NCBI GenBank assembly: GCA_021768185.1
Contig: JAETNP010000006.1
Coordinates: forward strand, 18,471 to 82,470
Direction: 5' to 3'
Origin: Oscillospiraceae bacterium
GTDB lineage: Bacteria; Bacillota; Clostridia; Oscillospirales; Oscillospiraceae
DNA length: 64,000 nt
The first letter of the stretch is position 1. Every line of letters begins with the position of its first letter. The notes under the pieces are model-generated. The model was given only the letters and a program-made list of their open reading frames with translations, did no database searches and was not told where the DNA came from. The position numbers and the translations under genes were made by a program. Positions 42,453-50,746 of the stretch are shown in pieces.

Positions 42453-43410
42453 ACTGCACCGCGCAGAAGGCCGCGTAAACCAGCAGCATCAGGATTCCCT
42501 GTCCACGATACAGTCGGCCCTTTTTCAGGGCGGGTACGGTGAGCAGGAGCATGACCAGGAGCATCACCGGCAGTTCCAGCACCAGGGCGGCGTTCCGGCC
42601 CCCGATTGTGGCGCTCTGGGGGATCTGGAAGGGCGCAAGGGCCACCGACGCGCCGCATACCAGCACCAGATTGAAGAGATTCGCCCCCACGATGTTTCCC
42701 AGGGAGAGGCTGCCGTGCCCCTTGAGCAGGGATGTGACTGCGGTGACCAGCTCCGGCAGGGAGGTCCCCAGAGCAATGAAGGTCAGGGCAATCACCGATT
42801 CCGGCACGCCCAGGCCCCGGGCGATCAGGATGCCGTTGTCCACAAGCAGCTTGGCGCCCACGGCAATCAGCACCGCGCCTACGATCAGCAGGCCCAGGTC
42901 CTTGAGGGCGGAGCTTTCGCCGCTCTCCGCTTCGCTGTACTCCGCCGGGGCGGAGGAGGCGCTCTTAATCTGGCGGACGGTGATCACCATATAAGCCGCG
43001 AAGATGCCCAGCAGAAGGATACCCACCCAGCGGCTGAAATAGCCGGTGGTATAGGCTACCACAGCGTAAACCGCCGCGGCGGAGAAGAAAAAGATCACCG
43101 GCGTTTTCAGCGTTTTTGGGTCCACCTTACTCGGACGCACGGCGATGGTAACAGCGGCGATCAGGGCCGCGTTGCAGATCACCGAGCCTATGGCGTTGCC
43201 ATAGGCAATCTCCCCGTGGCCCTGGAGGGCGGAGGTGGTGGAGACCATGACCTCCGGCAGGGTTGTGCCGATGGACACCACAGTGGCGCCCACCAGCAGC
43301 TCAGGTACGCCGAAGCGGTGAGCCACATTCACCGCGCCGTCTACAAACCAGTCTCCGCCTTTTATCAGGCACAGCAGGCCAATGCAAAACAAAATCACCG
43401 CAGTCGTCAT
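42442..43410 (-). CDS. Calcium/sodium antiporter (CaCA, YrbG-like)
   Basis: A 322-residue cation exchanger with two inverted halves of about five helices. The alpha repeats carry the ion-binding acidic residues: 'GATVVSIGTTLPEVMVSTTS' and 'LTFIALGTSLPELVTAVTSL', each followed by a G-N-x-x-G motif ('GNAIGSVICNA', 'GNIVGANLFNL'). It exchanges Ca2+ for Na+ or K+/H+ across the membrane. Its C-terminus overlaps the end of the AraC-type gene by 11 bases on the opposite strand. Confidence 0.93.
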   Translation of the reverse strand: MTTAVILFCIGLLCLIKGGDWFVDGAVNVAHRFGVPELLVGATVVSIGTTLPEVMVSTTSALQGHGEIAYGNAIGSVICNAALIAAVTIAVRPSKVDPKTLKTPVIFFFSAAAVYAVVAYTTGYFSRWVGILLLGIFAAYMVITVRQIKSASSAPAEYSEAESGESSALKDLGLLIVGAVLIAVGAKLLVDNGILIARGLGVPESVIALTFIALGTSLPELVTAVTSLLKGHGSLSLGNIVGANLFNLVLVCGASVALAPFQIPQSATIGGRNAALVLELPVMLLVMLLLTVPALKKGRLYRGQGILMLLVYAAFCAVQFTL

Positions 43411-43498
43411 CTTTTTCTCTCCTCTATATTGGTAAAATTCAACTGAATTATAGCACGGGTATTGACTTCTGTCGAGGTCATTTTGCGCCGTGCGTGCA

Positions 43499-43535
43499 AA
43501 AAAATACGGGCCCCGTCTGTTGGGCCCGTATTTTT
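43499..43535 (-). terminator. Terminator of the cwlJ-gerQ operon
   Basis: AAAAATACGGGCCC and GGGCCCGTATTTTT make a 14 bp stem with an 8-base loop, followed on the minus strand by a T run, 8 bases past the gerQ stop. Confidence 0.85.
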
Positions 43536-43542
43536 ATCTGTG

Positions 43543-44112
43543 TCAGAAGTTGGTATGTCCCTGCCAGTTCTGGGAGGCGGCGCAGTAGGGAACGCCCTTC
43601 ACGTTATGGAACTGGACAAATTTCAGGGAGTAGAGGTCGCCGGAGATATAGCGCTCGTAGTCCGGCTGGTAGAGGACCACATAGTCGCTGCCCACCGTAT
43701 GAAGAATTCCCTGCCAGGTGACGGGCTGGTTGGGCCCCACCAGGAAGGTCATCACCACAAAATAGCCGATGTTCCGGTTGAGCAGGCTGCGCAGAGACGC
43801 CTGATAGGCATCCTCCGCACCGGCAGGCATATGGGTGCCCGCCATATCCACCGGATTTTTCATCCGCTGGCTCTGGGCCTGGGCGGAGGAGACGCCCCCA
43901 AGGCGCTCTCCTCCGTTCATCCCGGGCACAGGGCTTTGGATGGGGGCGCTTTGGACAGGAGCGCTCTGGTCCGGCATGGACTGTCCGCCTGGGACGGGTT
44001 CGCCATATACCCAGCTGTCGCCGCGCGGCTCCTCCTGGGGCATATAGTAACCTGTCTCGTCCGGTGCATAGGGAATCGGCAGGTCCTGGCTGTTCATTTG
44101 CTGCTGCATCAT
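43543..44112 (-). CDS. gerQ: Spore coat/germination protein GerQ
   Basis: A 189-residue protein with a long Pro/Gln/Ser-rich N-terminus and a C-terminal GerQ domain (~105-180: 'LLNRNIGYFVVMTFLVGPNQ', 'GILHTVGSDYVVLYQPDYER', 'DLYSLKFVQFHNV'). In Bacillus GerQ is a cross-linked coat protein that holds CwlJ in place for dipicolinate-triggered cortex breakdown. Here cwlJ lies 23 bases upstream on the same strand, the same pairing. It shows that the host forms spores. Confidence 0.88.
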   Translation of the reverse strand: MMQQQMNSQDLPIPYAPDETGYYMPQEEPRGDSWVYGEPVPGGQSMPDQSAPVQSAPIQSPVPGMNGGERLGGVSSAQAQSQRMKNPVDMAGTHMPAGAEDAYQASLRSLLNRNIGYFVVMTFLVGPNQPVTWQGILHTVGSDYVVLYQPDYERYISGDLYSLKFVQFHNVKGVPYCAASQNWQGHTNF

Positions 44113-44135
44113 GTACCACTCCTTATTTGATATGT

Positions 44136-44576
44136 TCAGGTGCTGTAGTAGGCCTCCGTGGGGTTATAAAAGCAGTGGTCCCCGATACGGGTCTGCCAAT
44201 AGCCCACGTTGGTGGGGAAGTTGTTGCGGCACTTGGGGCTGAAGGGGTTGTAGAACCAGAGGGACTCCGCGACGTCCGGCAGGCGGTTGCCCGCGATGGC
44301 CCAGTCGGCGATCTCATAGTGGATCGCTTCGGGACGCATATTGTATATATTTTGCGGATTGTATACGCCGCCCTCGGTTTCGCTGGCGCACACGAACTGG
44401 TAGGGTTGGAAGATGATTTTGCGGATGCTGCCCTGGCCTACCCGGGCGTACTCGCCGCCCGTGGCGTGGACGCGGTTCATCACCACGCCGGCCACCGCTT
44501 TCATTCCGTCGGTCCCTTCTCCCCCCGCTTCACATTCGATCAACCGCGCTAGAAGTTCTCGATCAGAGTATGCCAT
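44136..44576 (-). CDS. cwlJ: Spore cortex-lytic cell wall hydrolase CwlJ-like
   Basis: A 146-residue Hydrolase_2 (SleB/CwlJ) domain with no signal peptide, as in CwlJ. 'DRELLARLIECEAGGEGTDG' carries the catalytic Glu; 'VAGVVMNRVHATGG' and 'ESLWFYNPFSPKCRNNFP' are family blocks. It degrades cortex muramic-lactam peptidoglycan during germination. It precedes gerQ, the gene order known from Bacillus, and begins its operon beside repeat copy 2. Confidence 0.9.
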   Translation of the reverse strand: MAYSDRELLARLIECEAGGEGTDGMKAVAGVVMNRVHATGGEYARVGQGSIRKIIFQPYQFVCASETEGGVYNPQNIYNMRPEAIHYEIADWAIAGNRLPDVAESLWFYNPFSPKCRNNFPTNVGYWQTRIGDHCFYNPTEAYYST

Positions 44577-44650
44577 AGATTATCACTCTCCTGGTCATTC
44601 CAGTGTATGTCGAGATCATGGGAGGTGTGCGGCGCGCCGCCGGTGCCGGT

Positions 44651-45190
44651 TTCTTGTCGATAGCCCGGGGGCTTCTCGCCCCCGGACTCCTCGCCTACTT
44701 TTTGTATGGACAAAAAGTAGGCAAAAAGCCACTTAAACCTGGCGGTTTAAGAATCCCTCATTTATTGATTAGTTTACGCCCGAGGCACAGTTGGGTTTTG
44801 TCTACCGTATTGCCGTCCGCTTCGTTCCCCTTCTGCGTCTATTTCAGCGTGGTCATCGGCGGTCCCTACCGTATAGCGGGGCTAACTCCCCGGGGTGTAT
44901 AACGTAAGCCCCGTCTTCTGTCGTACTTCCGGCGATGGTGGCAGAGTGGTTATAGAAGCGGCGCTGCAGCGAAATCTTCCGTAAGAATCCGTGGGTAGAA
45001 CCGCCCAGACCGGCGCACCAACGAAGGATTGAGAGGTAGAACCAAACCCGGTACGTCGGAGGGCAAATAATCACCCCCGTAATTCAGGAGGATTCTTAAG
45101 GAACGTAGTTCCTTAAGCGCGTTTTTGCCTACTTTTGCCGCGGGGCAAAAGTAGGCGAGGAGTCCGGGGGCGAGAAGCCCCCGGGGTATA
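44651..45190. repeat. ~540 bp intergenic repeat, copy 2, with terminal inverted repeats
   Basis: This copy matches 33451-33950 over most of its length. Its ends are inverted repeats of about 38 bases: CCCGGGGGCTTCTCGCCCCC followed by GGACTCCTCGCCTACTTTT at the left, and the reverse complement at 45133-45186. Each end also contains its own hairpin (GCCTACTTTTTG...CAAAAAGTAGGC; GCCTACTTTTGCC...GGCAAAAGTAGGC). It fills most of 44577-45321 between cwlJ and the GntR gene; the rest is short flanks and the gntR promoter. It looks like a non-autonomous mobile or structured-RNA element. Confidence 0.82.
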
Positions 45191-45236
45191 GGGCAGATAT
45201 GTGCCCCCCTGTTGAAAAATTTTTCTCTTCTCCCTA

Positions 45237-45266
45237 TTGACAAACCACCCCCCTTGGGTATATAAT
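45237..45266 (+). promoter_or_regulatory. Promoter of the GntR/ABC operon
   Basis: TTGACA (45237-45242), an 18-base spacer and TATAAT (45261-45266). ACACAAGTAATG just downstream, near the start site, is a possible GntR target. Confidence 0.75.
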
Positions 45267-45321
45267 TAGTTACACAAGTAATGAACCACTTGACCAACGA
45301 ACAAGGAAAGGAGGACTACGA

Positions 45322-45687
45322 TTGAATGAGCGACTGACGGAACAGAAATCCATCTACCTCCAGATCAGCGAGATGATCGAAACGGATATCCTGCGGGGTA
45401 TCCTGCTGGAGGAGGAACAGGTGCCCAGCACCAATGAGCTGGCGAAGCTCTACACCATCAACCCGGCTACCGCCGCGAAAGGAATCGGCCTGCTGGTGGA
45501 CGAGGGCATCCTGTATAAGCGCCGGGGCATCGGCATGTTTGTGGCGAAAGGGGCCAGAGAAAAAATCCTCGCCAAAAGGAAGGCCGCCTTCGCGGAAAAC
45601 CATGTAGTCCCTCTGCTGGCGGAGGCCAGAAGCCTGGGGATATCCAAGGAAGAATTACTGACTATGATAGGGGAGAGAAATATATGA
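45322..45687 (+). CDS. GntR-family regulator, YtrA subfamily
   Basis: A 121-residue protein with a winged helix ('IYLQISEMIETDILRGILLE', 'VPSTNELAKLYTINPATAAK', 'LVDEGILYKRRGIGMFV') and a short helical tail, as in YtrA-type GntR proteins. The start is TTG at 45322 with AAAGGAGG 7 bases upstream. It overlaps the ATPase gene by ATGA. YtrA regulators repress ABC operons that respond to cell-wall-active antibiotics or stress, which fits the following genes. Confidence 0.92.
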   Translation: MNERLTEQKSIYLQISEMIETDILRGILLEEEQVPSTNELAKLYTINPATAAKGIGLLVDEGILYKRRGIGMFVAKGAREKILAKRKAAFAENHVVPLLAEARSLGISKEELLTMIGERNI

Positions 45688-46559
45688 GCCTGCATTGTGA
45701 GAACATTGTGAAAACCTACGGCGGCAAGGACGTGCTGTACGATGTGACGCTGGACCTCAAGCCCGGAAAGATCTATGGCCTCATCGGCCGCAACGGCGCG
45801 GGAAAAACCACCCTGCTGTCCATCCTGTCCGCCCAGAATCCCGCCACTAAGGGCACCGTCACCCTGGACGGCGAGCCGGTATGGGAGCACCGGAAGAGCC
45901 TGGCAAAGATATGCTTCTCACGGGAGCTGAACGCCAACGCCGAGAGCGGCATCGCCGCCATGAAGGCCAAGGAGTACCTGCGCATCGCCTCTACTTACTA
46001 CGAGGACTGGGACAAGGACTTGGAGGGGCGGCTGGTGAAGATCTTTGACCTGAACCTCAAGAAGAAGTTCGGGAAGATGAACAAGGGTATGCTCAGCATG
46101 ATTACCATCATCGTGGCCCTGTGTTCCAAGGCTCCCTACACCTTCCTGGACGAGCCGGTGGCCGGGCTGGACGTGGTGGCCCGGGAGCAGTTCTACAAAT
46201 TGCTGTTGGAGGAATATTCCAGCTCCGGACGGACCTTTGTCGTTTCCACTCACATCATCGAGGAGGCCGCCGACGTGCTGGAGAAGGTCATCATCCTCCA
46301 CGAGGGGAAAATCCTCATCGAGGCCGACACCCAGACCTTTGTGGACAGCGCCGTCCACGTCAGCGGCAAGATCGAGGAGGTGGACGCCGCCGTCGCCGGA
46401 CTGGAGGTCCACCACACCGAGACCGTGGGCCGCAGCAAGGGCGTCACCGTGTTCCTCAAACCGGGGCAGAAGGTGGACGAGGGCCGGGACGTGTCCGTCC
46501 AGCCGGTGAGCCTCCAGCGGGCCTTCGTGGCCCTGTGCGGGGAGGAGGAGGCCAAGTGA
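45684..46559 (+). CDS. ABC transporter ATP-binding protein
   Basis: A 291-residue ATPase. Walker A 'GLIGRNGAGKTTLLSILSA' (~33-51), a degenerate signature 'MNKGMLSMITIIVALCS' in place of LSGGQ, Walker B 'YTFLDEPVAGLDVVAREQ' and switch His 'FVVSTHIIEEAADVLEK' are seen; a ~70-residue C-terminal extension follows. It is coupled to gntR upstream and to a GTG-started membrane gene downstream. Probably part of a drug- or lipid-exporting ABC complex of the YtrBCD kind. Confidence 0.92.
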   Translation: MSLHCENIVKTYGGKDVLYDVTLDLKPGKIYGLIGRNGAGKTTLLSILSAQNPATKGTVTLDGEPVWEHRKSLAKICFSRELNANAESGIAAMKAKEYLRIASTYYEDWDKDLEGRLVKIFDLNLKKKFGKMNKGMLSMITIIVALCSKAPYTFLDEPVAGLDVVAREQFYKLLLEEYSSSGRTFVVSTHIIEEAADVLEKVIILHEGKILIEADTQTFVDSAVHVSGKIEEVDAAVAGLEVHHTETVGRSKGVTVFLKPGQKVDEGRDVSVQPVSLQRAFVALCGEEEAK

Positions 46560-47218
46560 AGCGCAACCTGAAATTCTGGACCCGGTACACCTGGGAGAGC
46601 GCGGGGGTGGTCCTGGCCGCGGCGGCGGTGCTGGCGGTGATTTCCCTGTTCAGCGCGGAGGGGCTGGATTTTGCCACCTTCGCCGCCGTGATGCCCTATT
46701 ATCTGTGCATCGCCGCCATCTTCGTGATGATGATGATCAACTCCGGGTCCCAGACCTTGTACGTGCCCCTGCTGCTGTCTATGGGGGAGACCCGCCGGAA
46801 CGTGCTGCTGGGGTTCCACTACTACCGGCTGCTCATCATCGCGGCGACCCTGGCGCTGTGCTCCGCTGTCTGGCTGCTGATGCCGGGCGAGGTGTCCTCC
46901 GTGGGCCTGCGGAGCATCCCCACCCTGCTGTGCGTACTGCTCATCGCCTCCGCCCTGGGGAGCATCATGGGGACCATCTTCGTCAAGTGGAAATGGGCGG
47001 GTACGGTCCTCATCATCCTCCTGTGCGGCGTGGCGGGAGGCACCGTGGGCTTTGCCGGCGCGGCGTCAGACAAGTTCCTCGATATGGCAAGGATGGCCAG
47101 AGTCCTGTCCCACTTTGAGACGCTGCCCTGGTGGCTGATAGCGGCGGTGCCTGTGTTCCTGGCGCTGGATATCGCGTTCCAATGGCTGCTGCTGCGGCGG
47201 CAGGAAGTGAAGCTGTGA
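46556..47218 (+). CDS. ABC transporter membrane protein 1
   Basis: A 220-residue protein with six hydrophobic segments ('GVVLAAAAVLAVISLFSAEG', 'YLCIAAIFVMMMINSGS', 'LLIIAATLALCSAVWLLM' and others). GTG at 46556 overlaps the ATPase stop (GTGA), with GGAGGAGG upstream. 'LSMGETRRNVLLGFHYYRLL' is similar to 'SMGHTRRSYMLADPVITML' in the next protein, so the two are related subunits. Confidence 0.85.
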   Translation: MKRNLKFWTRYTWESAGVVLAAAAVLAVISLFSAEGLDFATFAAVMPYYLCIAAIFVMMMINSGSQTLYVPLLLSMGETRRNVLLGFHYYRLLIIAATLALCSAVWLLMPGEVSSVGLRSIPTLLCVLLIASALGSIMGTIFVKWKWAGTVLIILLCGVAGGTVGFAGAASDKFLDMARMARVLSHFETLPWWLIAAVPVFLALDIAFQWLLLRRQEVKL

Positions 47219-47231
47219 GGAGGGGAAGGCC

Positions 47232-47951
47232 ATGCAGAAATTCTTTGTGAAGCATCTGAAGGTCAACCGGAACGGTATACCGATCATGCTGGCCTTTCAG
47301 CTGGCATTGTTCCTGACGGGGGTCATCATAATAGTGGTCATCAACGCCACCGTCAACGATGACCGGGACTACGCCGCCATCGGCGGCATGATGGCCCTGA
47401 TGGCGACCATTTTCGGCGGGCTGGTGCGGGGCAGCGGGGCCATGAACCGCTACCGCCTGGCGGTCTCCATGGGCCACACCCGGCGCAGCTACATGCTGGC
47501 GGACCCCGTCATTACGATGCTCAATACGCTGGTGGGCCTCGTATTTGCCTGGCTGCTGGACAAATTCGAGCTGTGGCTCTACGGCGTCCTCTACCCCGGC
47601 TGGGAGCTGGATCTGGATGTGTTTGTCGCGATGAAGTGGTGGTATTACCCCATTTTCATCCTCGTGATCTGCGTCCTGGACTTCTGCTTCGGGGCCTTGC
47701 AGATCCGGTTCGGGAACGCGGGCTTCGCCGCCGTCTGGTTCCCCCTTTGCTTCCTGCCCATGATCGCAGGCAACAGCGTGGACGCGGCCCGGGAGGGCGG
47801 CGCCAGCCTGCTGGCCCAGATCGGGCGGGGCATCCTGTTCCTGACCGGACTGCTCAGCCCCGCCGCGTGGGCCGCCGTGGGGATCGTGGTGGTGCTGGGA
47901 CTGCTGGTCCTCAGCGTACTGTGCTACCGGAAGGCGGAAGTCCGGATATAG
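47232..47951 (+). CDS. ABC transporter membrane protein 2
   Basis: A 239-residue six-helix membrane protein ('IPIMLAFQLALFLTGVIIIV', 'AAIGGMMALMATIFGGLVRG', 'VGIVVVLGLLVLSVLCY'). It shares the S-M-G-x-T-R-R loop with the previous protein. It lies 13 bases downstream with an AGGAGGGG site, completing a probable heterodimeric exporter. Confidence 0.85.
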   Translation: MQKFFVKHLKVNRNGIPIMLAFQLALFLTGVIIIVVINATVNDDRDYAAIGGMMALMATIFGGLVRGSGAMNRYRLAVSMGHTRRSYMLADPVITMLNTLVGLVFAWLLDKFELWLYGVLYPGWELDLDVFVAMKWWYYPIFILVICVLDFCFGALQIRFGNAGFAAVWFPLCFLPMIAGNSVDAAREGGASLLAQIGRGILFLTGLLSPAAWAAVGIVVVLGLLVLSVLCYRKAEVRI

Positions 47952-47978
47952 TGTGTTTTTTGGACGGAGGGAGAACCA

Positions 47979-48335
47979 TTGAGACCAGTCTATTGGATGA
48001 TCGCGGTGTGCTGGCTCCTGTTCCTCATTGTGTTCCTGCCGAGGAGGAGGCAGAAGCTCGCGGCGGCGGCGCACCATATCCGAAAGAAAGGAAAAGGGGA
48101 GAGAGAAGCCATGGAGACGCTGGCAAAACAGTTTATCGGCAAGGAGTGCATCATTTACACCATTACCTCCAACGACGGCAGCGTGCAGGGCACCATCCGG
48201 GAGGTCAGCGGCGGCGGAATGCTGATCGAGGACGCCCGGGGACAGATGCAGGCGGTCAATCTGGAATATGTGACCAGGATACGGGAGTATCCCAGAAATA
48301 AAAAGGGCAAGAAAGAATCGGTCATATTGGATTAA
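47979..48335 (+). CDS. Small membrane-anchored protein (DUF6897-like)
   Basis: A 118-residue protein beginning at TTG 47979 (GGAGGGAG upstream). One N-terminal helix ('YWMIAVCWLLFLIVFLP') and a basic linker precede a beta-rich domain ('FIGKECIIYTITSNDGSVQG', 'GMLIEDARGQMQAVNLEYVT') of Sm-like appearance. It is last in the gntR operon. An ATG at 48111 would give only the soluble domain and is a possible alternative start, since GGAGAGAG precedes it. Confidence 0.7.
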   Translation: MRPVYWMIAVCWLLFLIVFLPRRRQKLAAAAHHIRKKGKGEREAMETLAKQFIGKECIIYTITSNDGSVQGTIREVSGGGMLIEDARGQMQAVNLEYVTRIREYPRNKKGKKESVILD

Positions 48336-48349
48336 AGCGGCAAATAAAT

Positions 48350-48373
48350 TGGGGCCTCCCGGCAGGGAGGCCC
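48350..48373. terminator. Convergent terminator
   Basis: GGGGCCTCCC-GGCA-GGGAGGCCCC followed by TTTG, between the ABC operon and the opposing 82-residue gene. Confidence 0.75.
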
Positions 48374-48387
48374 CTTTGTTCTGTTTA

Positions 48388-48636
48388 TCAGCCGAAATCA
48401 TGCCGGACCCCGCAGTCCAGACCCAGTGCTTCGTATTCGCAGACAATGGCTTCGATTTTCTGGAAGCACTCCGCGTCTTCCAGTGCGGCGTCCTTCAAAA
48501 TTTCCCTGATTCTTCCAAGGGCGGCGACGCTGGCGCTCTCGATGCTCTCTTTGAGATCGAAGTTCCCGCCGGTAAATGTTACCTCGACTTTCTGCCCCTC
48601 CAGTGCTTTGATGAAAAGCTGTGTAAGTAAGTCCAT
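48388..48636 (-). CDS. Uncharacterised 82-residue protein
   Basis: A small acidic, mostly helical protein ('LTQLFIKALEGQKVEVTFTG', 'VAALGRIREILKDAALEDAE'). GGAGGA precedes the ATG by 7 bases. I do not recognise it. It is divergent from an XRE gene, and its promoter carries the GTAAAATA boxes described below, so it is probably controlled by that regulator. Confidence 0.75.
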   Translation of the reverse strand: MDLLTQLFIKALEGQKVEVTFTGGNFDLKESIESASVAALGRIREILKDAALEDAECFQKIEAIVCEYEALGLDCGVRHDFG

Positions 48637-48664
48637 ATTTTATCCTCCAGTATAGGATGAAATG

Positions 48665-48723
48665 TATTTTACGCTACATACTATGATATTGTCAAGTAAA
48701 ATATCTATATAAGGTGTAAAATA
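48665..48723. promoter_or_regulatory. Divergent promoter with three GTAAAATA boxes
   Basis: GTAAAATA occurs at 48696-48703 and 48716-48723 and inverted at 48665-48672. For the leftward gene TTGACA (48695-48690) and TAAAAT (48671-48666, spacer 18) overlap or touch two boxes; the third overlaps the ATG of the XRE gene. This suits repression of both genes by the XRE protein. Confidence 0.6.
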
Positions 48724-48989
48724 TGCAAAAACTTTCTTACCAGGGAAGAAAAAATGTAATTGCTATGCCGCTGCGCCTTATGCGCGTTCGGAAGCGAGTC
48801 ACACAGCAGGAGCTCGCGGCTCGGATGCAGGTGCTGGGGGTCAACATTGATCAGCAGGCAATCAGCAACATTGAGAACAACAAGCGAATTGTGACGGATT
48901 ACGAGCTGGCCTGCTTCTGCAAGGCGCTGCGCTGTACCGAGCAGGAACTGCTTCAGGATTTCAACAACAAATTGAGGGCAGAAGATTGA
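48723..48989 (+). CDS. XRE-family HTH regulator
   Basis: An 88-residue Cro/C1-type protein ('LRLMRVRKRVTQQELAARMQ', 'IDQQAISNIENNKRIVTDYE', 'CFCKALRCTEQELLQDF'). AAGGTG lies 6 bases before the ATG. The start codon overlaps a GTAAAATA box, suggesting autoregulation. It is divergent from the 82-residue gene. Confidence 0.88.
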   Translation: MQKLSYQGRKNVIAMPLRLMRVRKRVTQQELAARMQVLGVNIDQQAISNIENNKRIVTDYELACFCKALRCTEQELLQDFNNKLRAED

Positions 48990-49003
48990 GGAACAAAATG
49001 CTC

Positions 49004-49032
49004 TTGACAAACGTCTTAACAGGCAGTATGGT
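49004..49032 (+). promoter_or_regulatory. Promoter of the lipoprotein gene
   Basis: TTGACA (49004-49009), 17 bases and TATGGT (49027-49032). Confidence 0.6.
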
Positions 49033-49079
49033 GAAAAAGATAAATAATACATTATAATGCTTGGGAGGATTCGCTCAAT

Positions 49080-50045
49080 ATGAAAAAAATTACCGCACTT
49101 CTGCTGACGCTGGCCATGCTGCTGAGCCTCACGGCCTGCTCCATCAGTTTCCTCAACCGGGAGGTCAACAGTCCGGATGTTAAGCCGGAATCCCCGACCG
49201 TACAGCCGGAGGAACCTTCCGCCCCCGACGGGGATAAAGACGATGTCATCGCCGTGGAACCGGAGATCCCTGACGACAAGCCGGATACGCTGCTCCCCGA
49301 CCCGGAGGGAGATGAGAAGGAGCCCGACGCGCCGGAGGAAAAGACGGAGATCACCGCCAGCCACAAGGACGTGACCCTGTTCTCCGCCGGTGAGACCTTT
49401 ACCCTCTCCGCCCAGGGAGTTCCGGGCATTTACGCCTGCACCTTCGCCTCCGCCGATGAGACGGTGGCTGCGGTGGACGAAAATCTCGGCACCGTCACCG
49501 CGGTGGCGCCGGGTACAACCACCATCACCATGCATCTGGAGTGCGAAAGCGGACAGTATGACTTTGAGTGCATTGTCCGGTGCAGCTGGAAGGAAGACGC
49601 GCCGCCCGCCGCAGAAGAGGCTAACCCCGGTCAGACCTCCGTTTCCCTCAACGACTTTTTCTCCACTCTCCAGGGCAGCTATGAGGGCCTGGACAGCATG
49701 ATGGCGCTGGACGGCGAACTGCTGGACACCTATTATCCCGGATTGAGCAGCATTGCCGCCGTGGAAGAGGTCCTGGTCCAGGAGACCATGATGACGATGG
49801 CCAATATGGCGGTGGGGCTGGTGAAGCTCAGCGACGACGCCACCAGCGACGACGTGGTGGCGGTACAGAACGCCCTCCAGACCCGGATCAACACCCAGGC
49901 CGACGGCGGCGCGTGGTATCCGGCCTCCTGCGAGACCTGGAAGCAGGGCATTATTACCTCCACCTCCAACGTGGTGGGCATGTTCGTCTACCCCGAAAAC
50001 GCGCAGGATATGGCGGACCTGTTTGCGGAGACTTTCGGCAGCTGA
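49080..50045 (+). CDS. Lipoprotein with Ig-like (BIG2-type) domain
   Basis: A 321-residue exported lipoprotein. The signal peptide ends at the lipobox 'LLSLTAC' (Cys20), a ~75-residue Pro/Glu/Asp-rich spacer follows, then a bacterial Ig-like region ('EITASHKDVTLFSAGETFTL', 'AAVDENLGTVTAVAPGTTTI') and a C-terminal helical domain that I do not recognise ('GSYEGLDSMMALDGELLDTY', 'YPENAQDMADLFAETFG'). Probably a surface protein; function unknown. Confidence 0.82.
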   Translation: MKKITALLLTLAMLLSLTACSISFLNREVNSPDVKPESPTVQPEEPSAPDGDKDDVIAVEPEIPDDKPDTLLPDPEGDEKEPDAPEEKTEITASHKDVTLFSAGETFTLSAQGVPGIYACTFASADETVAAVDENLGTVTAVAPGTTTITMHLECESGQYDFECIVRCSWKEDAPPAAEEANPGQTSVSLNDFFSTLQGSYEGLDSMMALDGELLDTYYPGLSSIAAVEEVLVQETMMTMANMAVGLVKLSDDATSDDVVAVQNALQTRINTQADGGAWYPASCETWKQGIITSTSNVVGMFVYPENAQDMADLFAETFGS

Positions 50046-50057
50046 CGGATACATAGC

Positions 50058-50094
50058 AAGAGGGACGGACTTTCATTGAAAGCCCGTCCCTCTT
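50058..50094. terminator. Convergent terminator
   Basis: AAGAGGGACGG-ACTTTCA... and CCCGTCCCTCTT pair through an inner CTTTCATTGAAAG stem; T-rich sequence follows. Confidence 0.8.
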
Positions 50095-50107
50095 ATTTTA
50101 CACTTTG

Positions 50108-50731
50108 TTATAAAAGCTCTCCAAAGTCCGAGATGTATTGATCGCACAGCTCCCGCATGTCCACCTCGGAGCCGGTGAAATAGGCGTCCTGGATGCCCAC
50201 CACCGTCATTCCGGCGGCCTTGGCACCCTTGCAGGCGGTGAGGGAATCGTCGAAAAAGACGCACTCCCGGGGCTTGACTCCCAGCAGCTCCGCCGCCTGG
50301 CGGAAAATGGCCGGGGACTTTTTGTCCGCGCCCAGGTCCTGGGCGTAGATGATCCGCTCGAAATACTCGTCCAGACCATGATTTCTTACGGCGGCCCGGC
50401 AGTGCTCCGGGACGCAGGCGGTGAAGATTGCCATCCGGTGTCCGGCGGACTTGCAGCGGTCCAGGTACTCCCGGACGTGGGGCTTGAGAGGCACGTGGTC
50501 GTAGGCGTTTTTCGCCAGATCCATCCACTCCGCGATGATCTCCTCGCAGGACTCCTCCATCTGGAAGTGGTTCTTGGTGAAGACCGCGCAGTTTTGCAGA
50601 ATGGAGTGGGCCACGCCGTCGTGGTAGGCCTGGCTGTATTCATAGCCATGGCGGGACAGGAAGGTCTTGTCCACCTCCAGCCACACGCCGTTGGAGTCGA
50701 TCAGGGTTCCGTCCAGGTCAAAAATCAGCAT
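50108..50731 (-). CDS. HAD-family hydrolase (phosphoglycolate phosphatase-like)
   Basis: A 207-residue HAD protein. Unlike the four paralogues at the left end, motif I is canonical ('LIFDLDGTLIDSNG', D4/D6). 'MAIFTACVPEHCRAAVRNHG' (motif II), 'GADKKSPAIFRQAAELLG' (motif III) and 'CVFFDDSLTACKGAKAAG' (motif IV) follow, with an alpha-helical cap between. It is likely a small-molecule phosphatase of the Gph/beta-PGM group. It lies 15 bases downstream of the next leftward-oriented gene's stop boundary (the DNA glycosylase), suggesting an operon. Confidence 0.88.
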   Translation of the reverse strand: MLIFDLDGTLIDSNGVWLEVDKTFLSRHGYEYSQAYHDGVAHSILQNCAVFTKNHFQMEESCEEIIAEWMDLAKNAYDHVPLKPHVREYLDRCKSAGHRMAIFTACVPEHCRAAVRNHGLDEYFERIIYAQDLGADKKSPAIFRQAAELLGVKPRECVFFDDSLTACKGAKAAGMTVVGIQDAYFTGSEVDMRELCDQYISDFGELL

Positions 50732-50746
50732 AGCGGCGCTCCTTCC

